Below are positions 56,781 through 64,000 of a stretch of 64,000 nucleotides of DNA, one piece after another (the first letter of the stretch is position 1; every line of letters starts with the position of its first letter). Origin of the DNA: Leucaena leucocephala (taxonomy: Eukaryota; Streptophyta; Magnoliopsida; Fabales; Fabaceae); NCBI GenBank assembly GCA_037074615.1, contig CM073558.1:983501-1047500 (forward strand), in the 5' to 3' direction. The notes under the pieces are model-generated. The model worked only from the letters and a program-made list of their open reading frames with translations. It was not told the DNA's origin and made no database searches. Made by a program: the position numbers and the translations under genes.

Positions 56781-57358
56781 AGTATTGTGGAACATGGTAA
56801 GTATTTGGTCATGATTTAAAAAAATAGATTTTTATTAAAAGAAAATTACAAGTGATTAATATTTTGAAAGATAGATTTGGCTTACTGAAAAGGCATTAAT
56901 TGTTGAAAAAATTAAATATTTTTTAGAAATTTATTTTAATTTTAAATATCAAAACTTAATTAATTGTTAGTGAAAAAAATAAAATTTTGATTCATTTTAA
57001 AAGATTAATTTTTCCTTTAAATTACGTGCAATGGGGAGGGATAAATATAATTTTAGTTAATTATTATGTGGAAAGTTTGGTTGTCATGAATGAACTAACA
57101 CAGATATGCAACAAACAGAACAAGTAAACCAAATCAAAGGACAGGCAAAACCAAGAGGAGTTATGGCTTTCATTTCTTGCTTTGTATTTATTGCTTCTCA
57201 AGCGCCCTGTTCACTACACCACCCCCTTTCTGCAATCCAACAAAACCCTTCTCCTCTCCTTCCTCCCTCATTCTCTCCCTCTGCGCCCACCTGTGGGCCT
57301 TGCTTAGCATTTTCTCCGTCTTTCCCCTTCCTTCTCTGGGCGAGGCTTACCCTTGAGG

Positions 57359-60061
57359 ATGAAGGATTTCAATACGGATCTCTTTGACCCCGCAACCGTC
57401 ATGGACTCCGATTATTCTAGCGGAGCTTCTCCTTCCGACGCCGATTTTGGCTTCGCTTTCAACGACAGTAACTTCTCCGATAGGATTCTCCGGATCGAGA
57501 TCATGGGGGATTCCGCTGAGGCTCGCTCTGATTCCGATGGTTGTGCTACCATCGCCGATTGGGCTCACCATCGAAAGAGAAGGAGGGAGGATGCAAAGAA
57601 GGACAACGGTATACCTCTCTCTATATCTTTCTTTGTGCTTTTTTATTTTTTAGCAAAAGTTTATGTTAGATGAACAAAAGTAGTTGAAATGAAGAAGAAA
57701 ATCAAGTCTACTTCTCATTTCAGTGTTCACGGAAACCCCGCTAATTCAATTACCTTATGAGGGGAAATTCTGTGAGTCATTGTCTATTATTTACCGCAGG
57801 ATGCTATTTCTTCTAGGGTTTCGAAATTAGGTGAGGTAAATCAGAAATCATAATGGATTCGAAAGCTGTATATTGAAACGTTAGAGAAAAAAGTGAGTTG
57901 AAATCAAGTTAACTTCCCATTTCAGTGCTCCGGTAAAAAGTTCATTTTCCGTTTCCCTCTGTAATGCAACAGCGATGAAATAGATTTAGATAACTGTGAG
58001 TGTGTCTTGCTATTTTTCCCCCCGATTTCTTTGTTTAGTTCCATTGAAACCTGACTGATACTTCAAGCTATTGGTAATTAAACCATAATTTGATATAGAC
58101 TTTTATTTGGGGACGTAGTTGTGAGATTCGGGAAATACATCATTTAAGTGGAAATTCGTAGAACAACCTTTGTTTTGCTAATCAAGTTTCTTTAATTCGT
58201 TTTCAAGAATCGAGCTCTTTTTGGATTTTTAAAATCAAGACTCAAGATTATGGTTTATAAAGCTCGAGCACATTGCCTTATAATCTTATTTAAATTTAAT
58301 TGATCTTGCACTTTTGTAATAGGAGCCACCACATCACCAAAGCTTGGTTCTATTTATAAATATTTGCCTATGCATGTTGGCTTCTTTTCTCATACCATGC
58401 CTAATGCGAAATATTCTAGAAAATATAAATATGTATTTGTTATTTATTATTTTCATTTTATAATCTATTAGATAACTATTAAAATGACTAGGATTGCGGC
58501 CCTCTGCCCTTGCTTTTCATGGCGTTTAAGGTGGGCTGCATTGTTCGCTTATGAATAGTGTGCTTTTTACAGAATTTCTATTATATATAGAATATAGATA
58601 GATAATACATATGGTAATATATTTAAATAGTGTTATTTATTTTTCTCTCTTGCTTGTTGTAGTAGATCTTACGGTATTGCCGGATGAGCAAATTTTGAAT
58701 GAGAGCCAACTTTATATTGATGATGGTGTTGCCTGTGAAAATCAAGATGAAGAAGCTGTTGCTATGGTTGAAGAGCCCCCTTCAGGTATTTGAATAAATT
58801 GCGCTTTCAATCTCAGCATGTTAGTCATTGTGCTGTTGATTAATATGTCGTGCTTTTTATGGATTTTCTTTTTCATATACATCCTTCATGTCTAGAACTA
58901 GTCCCTATCATGGTGAGGGTTTAATAACTGTCTACCTTTTCTCAATGAAATGCTTGAATCCTGAGGATCCTTTGCTAATAAAGCAAGGTTATGATGGGGA
59001 AGATAAAGAACTGACATGAAAGAAGTCAATAAACGATAGAATTACTTGTTTGGTAATGGAAGACATATAAATAATACTGCTTGAACATTATCCTCACGCC
59101 TACAACAAGACAGGGTATCTTTTTCCATACCTTAAGTTATTGCTCGTTCTGTTGCAATTTATGGTTAGAAAGGATATATGGTGAACCATAAGACCAGTAT
59201 TTTGATGGTCACCACCTTCATTTCAGTTGTACTGTTCCTAAATATTCTTAAAGTTATATAAAAAATATATTATAAACTAAAAGATTTTTAGCAGTGTATT
59301 TTATCTAATACATCTCTATAAAACTTACCTTATCGATTCTATAACACATTCTATAACCTAGATTTCCTGTGTGGTTATTATTCTCATAGGTGATGGTGAT
59401 GAAGCTGGAAATATCAATGATTCAAACTGGAGCATGGATTGCTCAACAGTATTGAGGGTTAAAACACTACATATCAGTTCTCCTATTTTGGCTGCTAAAA
59501 GTCCTTTCTTCTATAAAGTAGATTCCTTTTCTTTGTGGTGTAGATTTGAATCATTCTGCAACCTGTATGTTTGCAAAAAAATGTGTTTAATTGCTTGTGT
59601 TTTTTTTTTTTGTAGCTTTTCTCTAATGGAATGAAGGAGTCTGAACAGAGACATGTGACGCTGAGAATTAATGCCTCTGGTATAAACATAAGATGGTTTC
59701 CAATTTTTTTGACAGCTCTAATATGCTGTCATTTTGCTATATGTTGCCTTACAAACATTATGCCTGTTTTGCATGCTACAGAGGAGGCGGCTCTCATGGA
59801 GCTTCTGAACTTCATGTACAGTAATACCTTGAGCACCACTTCTCCAGCTGCTTTGCTGGATTTGTTGATGGCTGCTGACAAGTTTGAAGTTGCTTCATGC
59901 ATGAGATATTGCAGCCGATTATTGCGGAATATGCCCATGACACCTGATTCTGCATTGCTATACCTGGAACTTCCTTCCAGCGTCCTGATGGCTGAGGCAG
60001 TCCAACCATTGACGGATGCTGCAAAGCAGTATCTTGCTTCTCGATACAAGGATATAACCAA
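57359..60061 (+). CDS. POB1/LRB-type BTB/POZ protein, first five exons (3' part not in window)
   Basis: Exons 57359-57608, 58663-58785, 59390-59517, 59616-59679 and 59782-60061 join in phase at GT-AG sites and encode ~281 residues. Start ATG at 57359 (MKDFNTDLFDPATVMDSDYS). An acidic N-terminal region with FGFAFNDSNFSDRILRIEIM is followed by a basic NLS-like cluster (HHRKRRREDAKKD, ~71-83). The BTB/POZ fold spans exons 3-5: STVLRVKTLHISSPILAAKS, FSNGMKESEQRHVTLRINAS, ALMELLNFMYSNTLSTTSPA and LMAADKFEVASCMRYCSRLL. Arabidopsis relatives are LRB1/At2g46260 and LRB2/POB1/At3g61600, substrate adaptors of CUL3 ubiquitin ligases acting on phytochrome-PIF signalling. The BACK domain and C-terminal exons expected after 60061 are absent to 60880, where a Gypsy element begins. 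Either they lie beyond it or the gene is truncated. Confidence 0.88.
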
Positions 60062-60879
60062 GTAATGTTCTTATATAACTGCAACTACCTGGCCTAAATG
60101 ACTTGCATTTGCAATCTTCTGTTGGATGTTTTGCTTTGATTGACTAGGCATATCATTCTCCTTGATCTTCCTTCCATGAGGTCTGCTGATATTAGTATTT
60201 GATCTTAATTATAGGTTCTCCTTTTTTATTTGACAATGTTCTTTCTTTTGCTCATAGTTGAAGAGCAACTTAGGAAACGTGTATTGGTAGAAATTACTTC
60301 AATATTTATATCTTCAATTTGTAGACTGCCACATTTATTGTCAACATTCATAAGTGATAAATCCCTTACATAGGCCTTTATATTATAACACATGGCAAGG
60401 GAAAAAGTTTGTTGTTCATTGGGTGATAAAAGTAATAATATTCCTACGTTAACTTGTTCTTGCATGATTTTGTATCGGACAGAGAAGTGTTGGAACTCCC
60501 GAGCAGTTTGTAATGTTATAATCATATTGTATGGAGTAATGGGCTTGAAAAAATTGGACATTAAATGAGCAAGTTGATGTTATAAGCATATTATTACATC
60601 CATGCTTGAAAAGGGATCATTGATCAATAAGATTTTGGTTTTTGTGGCTTATTGATGTGTGATCATCAAATATTAGAGAGATGGATTGAAGGAAGTGAAT
60701 AAATGAGGGGTATTTAGAGAGAGAAATGTAGAAAACTGAATTAGAGAGAGAAATAGAGAAAACGTAACTCATTAATAATAATCTACTTTCTAATTCTGAT
60801 TCTGATTTAGGAAGTACAGTGCAATCCTCAAATAGGCAAACCTTACCTGATAATAATGCTTCTAATAAATGTTACATTT
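60062..60879 (+). other. Intron 5 of the POB1/LRB gene (or 3' flank if truncated)
   Basis: Starts with donor GTAATG. No sequence resembling the BACK domain is found in any frame. The Gypsy LTR follows directly. Confidence 0.55.
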
Positions 60880-61157
60880 TGATATAGCCGGCCCTGGGAA
60901 CTGAATTTAGCAACAGAGACTGGTGTATCTGAATAATAGTAGCTTATATTAATAGGAATCGAAATTGAAAACAGTAGAGGGCCTAGCCAACAATCCTGGC
61001 AGTTCCCTCAACCAAAAGACATACAAGACACAGCAAGACAAGGCTGTGCTCTCTGGTATTCGAGAGACCAGCCCTCTCCTAAGGCAAAAGCTTCTTTTCC
61101 GCATAATGCTCCTCCTCCAAAAGACTTGCTGCTATATACTACCACGAGTGTATGACA
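60880..61157 (-). repeat. 3' LTR of element B
   Basis: Plus-strand ends TGATATAG and GTATGACA (TG...CA). Aligns with 16341-16641, including GTATTCGAGAGACCAGCC versus GTATTCAAGAGATCAGCC and the shared CTGCTATATACTA block. The boundary is set next to the polypurine tract. Confidence 0.7.
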
Positions 61158-61192
61158 CAACTCCCTAAAAAATAAAGTCAAAGTGGGACAGC

Positions 61193-61355
61193 AAAAAGTA
61201 GCAGCTAAGCATAAAGCCTATAGCCACCTAGTCCTATGTTTCTTTCTCAATTTCAGCATGATAACTTGGGTCAACCTTCTGCACCACAAAAGGAATCTTG
61301 CCCTCTCCATGTTTCTTCCTTTTATAGGTCTTGTCAGCAAAGGCAAATGTATCAT
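61193..61355 (+). repeat. 163-bp perfect inverted repeat, left arm
   Basis: The reverse complement of 62606-62768 with no mismatch or indel that I can find. It covers the last 40 codons of pol and the start of the 3' untranslated part of element B. Confidence 0.95.
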
Positions 61356-62605
61356 TACCCACCCCTAAAAGTTTCACCTTGTCCTCAAGGGGAAAAGAAG
61401 GAAATTGCGATGCAATGGTTGACATTTCTTCCCATGAGTTTTCAAATTCTGGCATATCTTTCCATTTGACCAGTACCTCCAATTGTCCATTTAACAGCTT
61501 ACGGGTCTTGCAGATATCCTCCGGTTGCACTTGGAGTTCTAATTCATGGGATAAGGCAGCCGGTATGGTAGGAGTCGCTACAGCAGAATGGACAGATTTC
61601 TTTAGGTTTGAGACATGAAAAACTGAATGAATCCGTGCCGTAGGAGGTAATTCCAGCCGGTAGGCCACTGGCCCTACCTTCTCTATAACCTTAAAAGGAC
61701 CATAGAAGCGAGGGCAAAGCTTCTCGTTGATTCTGCGGGCTAGAGTACGTAATCTGTAAGGTCTGATCTTCACATAAACCTTGTCCCCCACCTCAAACTG
61801 AACGTCACGTCGGTGTTTATCAGCTTGAGACTTCATTTTCTGTTGCGCCTTGGCTAAATTTTCCCTCAAGGTGGCAATGATTTCATTGCGGTTAGAAATC
61901 TGCTGGTTGACTTCTTCAATGGCAGAAGGCTCATCTTGCACATCAAGGAAGGAGGGAGGGTCCCTGCCATATACTGCCTTAAAGGGAGTCATATTGGCAG
62001 CACTATGGAATGAAGTGTTATACCAATATTCTGCCCAAGAAAGCCATGGTGCCCATTGGGTAGGTTTCTCACTAGTAAAACAACGAAGATATGTTTCTAG
62101 CCCACGATTCATCACTTCAGTTTGCCCGTCGGTCTCCGGATGATAAGCGGAGCTAAGACACAATTTAGTTCCAGCTTGGTGGAAGAGCTCCTTCCAGAAT
62201 TGACTAATAAAGACCCGGTCCCTATCTGAAACTATAGTTTTAGGGAACCCATGCAGTTTAACGATCTCTCGCATAAATAAGCCAGCAACATCCTTTGCTG
62301 TAAAAGGGTGAGAGAGAGGCAAGAAATGAGCATATTTGGTAAGCCTGTCAACTACCACCAGAATTGTGTCATATTTCTTGGATTTTGGAAGTCCGGAGAT
62401 AAAATCCATGCTAATATCTTCCCACACCTGATGGGGAATTGGAAGTGGCTGCAGCAACCCTGCTGGAGAAAGGGCTTGATACTTGTTCTTCTGACACACG
62501 TCACATTGAGCCACATATCTTTGAATCATACTCTTCATCCCCTCCCAATATACCACTTGAGCCAAGCGTTTATAGGTGCGGAGGTATCCAGCATGTCCCC
62601 CTATT
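61234..62605 (-). CDS. Gypsy integrase with C-terminal chromodomain-like region (element B), N-terminus replaced
   Basis: Uninterrupted frame on the minus strand. From GGHAGYLRTYKRL it gives the HHCC zinc-binding part (H in GGHAG; CDVCQKNK), then the integrase core with D in DISMDFISGLPKS, D in IVSDRDRVF and E in HPETDGQTEVMNR, all catalytic residues present. The GPY/F-like segment (CPRFYGPFKVIEKVGPVAYR) and a chromodomain-like LEVLVKWKDMPEFENSWEEM follow. It ends EIEKET and TAG (61234-61236). The frame continues upstream to 62703 only through the inverted fragment, so the first ~33 codons are not real integrase and no start codon of its own exists. In the intact element it would be cleaved from a gag-pol polyprotein. 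Confidence 0.85.
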
Positions 62606-62768
62606 ATGATACATTTGCCTTTGCTGACAAGACCTATAAAAGGAAGAAACATGGAGAGGGCAAGATTCCTTTTGTGGTGCAGAAGGTTGACCCAAGTTAT
62701 CATGCTGAAATTGAGAAAGAAACATAGGACTAGGTGGCTATAGGCTTTATGCTTAGCTGCTACTTTTT
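62606..62768 (-). repeat. 163-bp perfect inverted repeat, right arm
   Basis: An inverted copy of 61193-61355 placed between RT and integrase. On the plus strand it reads DTFAFADKTYKRKKHGEGK onward to EIEKET and a stop. Confidence 0.95.
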
Positions 62769-63997
62769 TTTAAGTTAATCACCAATTGATGTTCTTTCAA
62801 GAGAGTTAGTACGTCCCGCAAATGTCTCAAATGGGAATTTAAATCAGTGCTGTATACAAGTATATCATCAAAAAATACCAGGACAAACTTACGCAAGTGT
62901 TGTCGGAATACCTCATTCATCAAGGACTGAAAGGTTGAGGGTGCATTGGTCAGGCCAAAAGGCATAACCTTAAACTCGTAGTGGCCTTCATGCGTTCTGA
63001 ATGCAGTCTTATGTTCGTCTCCAGCCTTGATTCTGATCTGGTGGTACCCAGATTTGAGGTCCAATTTTGAGAACACCGTGGCACCCTTCAACTCGTCCAG
63101 CAACTCATCAATTGCTGGAATTGGGAATCTGTCTGGAACTGTAATCTTGTTTAAAGCTCTATAGTCTACACAAAACCTCCAGCTTCCATCTTTCTTCTTG
63201 ACTAATAAAACTGGGCTCGAGTACGGGCTGGTGCTCGGCTGAATGATCCCACTTCCCAGCATATCCTTGACCATGTTCTCAATCTCATTTTTCTGCAGAT
63301 GGGGATAACGATAAGGTCTAATATTTGGTGGTGGTGCTCCTGACTTAATTGGAATAGCATGGTCCCGGATTCTAGAGGGTGGTAGTCTTGTGATAGCTTG
63401 ACATACTTCTGGAAATTGTTCTAGCATCACTTGGATTTCTGGCAATTCTGGAGTATCACTTCCCAACTTCGCTTGATTCTCTTCCCCAGTTACCATCCCC
63501 CGGTATTCAACCAAGTAGCCCTCTCCCCGCTTCCGTACAGATCTAACCAATGACTTGAGGGTCACCTGAGCCTTGGTTAAAGAGGGATCTCCTTGTAGAT
63601 ATATCTGGTTAGGCTTCTTGCCAATTTTCATGGTGAGTCGGTTCCAATCCATTTTGACCTCTCCCAGTGATTTTAACCATTCCATGCCCAACACTGCATC
63701 TACTCCATTTAAGGGAAAAGGATAGAAAGTCTGATTAACATCGAATCCTTGCACTTGGAGATGAAGGTCTTTACACCTTTGCTTTCGTCGGAGGGAATAT
63801 CCGTCTCCCACTGTAACTGTGTAGCCAGAAATCTCGTCTACAGGCAGCTCAAGGCTCTTCCGCAAGTCCTCTGATATGAAATTATGAGACGCTCCACTGT
63901 CCACTAGCAACACCACCTCCTTTCCCCGGATCATTCCTCTGATTTTCATAGTATGGTTGTTCCCAAAACCAGCCATTGAGTTTAAGGATAACTCCAT
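62753..63997 (-). CDS. Gypsy protease and reverse transcriptase (element B), open to the window edge
   Basis: A 414-residue frame without stops. The protease active site is DSGASHNF (intact, unlike element A), followed by LNGVDAVLGMEWLKSLG. RT: HAIPIKSGAPP, SSPVLLVKKKDGSWRFCVDY, LDLKSGYHQIRI, FGLTNAPSTFQ and FFDDILVYS (catalytic Asp pair). It ends at LVINLKK, where RNase H should begin. The final SSS and TAA (62753-62755) come from the inverted 3' fragment. The frame appears open toward the window edge, so gag-pol probably continues beyond it. Confidence 0.88.
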   Translation of the reverse strand: MELSLNSMAGFGNNHTMKIRGMIRGKEVVLLVDSGASHNFISEDLRKSLELPVDEISGYTVTVGDGYSLRRKQRCKDLHLQVQGFDVNQTFYPFPLNGVDAVLGMEWLKSLGEVKMDWNRLTMKIGKKPNQIYLQGDPSLTKAQVTLKSLVRSVRKRGEGYLVEYRGMVTGEENQAKLGSDTPELPEIQVMLEQFPEVCQAITRLPPSRIRDHAIPIKSGAPPPNIRPYRYPHLQKNEIENMVKDMLGSGIIQPSTSPYSSPVLLVKKKDGSWRFCVDYRALNKITVPDRFPIPAIDELLDELKGATVFSKLDLKSGYHQIRIKAGDEHKTAFRTHEGHYEFKVMPFGLTNAPSTFQSLMNEVFRQHLRKFVLVFFDDILVYSTDLNSHLRHLRDVLTLLKEHQLVINLKKSSS

Positions 63998-64000
63998 GTG

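Larger units (their letters stand above)
53990..57358. other. Intergenic with repeats; POB1/LRB leader at the right end
   Basis: AT-rich; repeats at 55205-55415, 56075-56310 and 56349-56780. From 57200 to 57358 the sequence is C/T-rich (CTTCTCCTCTCCTTCCTCCC), typical of a 5' leader. No other gene seen. Confidence 0.45.
60880..64000 (-). mobile_element. Ty3/Gypsy chromovirus-type retrotransposon (element B), runs off the window
   Basis: Minus strand, 5' to 3': end of gag and protease (from the window edge), RT, a 163-bp inverted 3'-end fragment, integrase, chromodomain-like tail, polypurine tract (TTTTTTAGGGAG) and 3' LTR at 61157-60880. Its reading frames are much better preserved than in element A, so it is younger. 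RNase H and the integrase N-terminus are missing at the inverted-fragment junction, so this copy cannot be autonomous. The 5' LTR would lie beyond 64000. Confidence 0.9.

Noticed and set aside
57106..57387. 93-codon frame upstream of and overlapping the POB1/LRB start
   Set aside because: Lies in the C/T-rich leader in a different frame; no homology recognised.
61850..62727. Plus-strand open frames within element B
   Set aside because: Antisense to integrase. The 62308-62727 frame has protein similarity only because it enters the inverted pol fragment.

Overview
The window is nuclear DNA of a flowering plant, probably a rosid eudicot. The evidence is split genes with GT-AG introns, long AT-rich spacers, plant SINEs and MITE-like repeats, Ty3/Gypsy chromovirus-type retrotransposons, a plastid ndhA insertion, and miR159 hairpins whose mature sequence matches the isoforms I recall from soybean. 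There are no operons, CRISPR arrays or other bacterial features. Exon structures were derived by hand from reading frame, splice dinucleotides and phase.

Layout. 0.1-2.5 kb (+): 3' part of a glycosyltransferase-like gene with an in-frame stop and a 100-bp triplication across one splice donor. 3.7-5.9 kb (-): an organellar GGQ-type release-factor-like protein with a probable GC-AG intron. 6.6-9.0 kb (-): a decayed plastid alpha/beta-hydrolase gene. 10.1-12.5 kb (-): FCF1, a PIN-domain protein of the small-subunit processome, nine exons. 13.7-16.8 kb (-): a broken Gypsy element with a single LTR between internal sequences, abutting a BAG6 C-terminal remnant (16.8-17.2 kb, +). 18.7-19.5 kb (+): an intronless C2-domain protein. 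19.5-29.5 kb: gene-free AT-rich spacer with repeat families. 31.4-32.6 kb (+): the F-box/kelch protein HAWAIIAN SKIRT (HWS). 36.0-36.8 kb: LINE remnant. 37.1-39.9 kb (-): the WD40 protein VIP3/SKI8. 42.9-46.5 kb (+): a USO1-like coiled-coil protein with a plastid ndhA fragment in intron 1. 49.2-54.0 kb: a tandem miR159 cluster (two hairpins and one remnant) with a stray last exon of a POB1/LRB gene between them. 57.4-60.1 kb (+): the first five exons of a POB1/LRB BTB-protein gene, whose expected remaining exons are replaced, within the window, by a younger Gypsy element (60.9 to beyond 64 kb, -) that carries an internal 163-bp perfect inverted repeat.

How it fits together. The genes share no single pathway. 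BAG6, the USO1-like gene, HWS and POB1/LRB occur near each other in Arabidopsis as I recall (At2g46240-At2g46260 and At3g61590-At3g61600), so the right two-thirds looks like a conserved syntenic block inflated by repeats. HWS and POB1/LRB are both substrate adaptors of cullin-RING ubiquitin ligases, VIP3 serves Paf1C and the SKI complex, and miR159 targets GAMYB-type transcripts; these are family roles, not demonstrated here. The most notable points are the miR159 tandem cluster, the retroelement rearrangements that truncate or interrupt host genes, the plastid insertion, and the fresh lesions in two genes.
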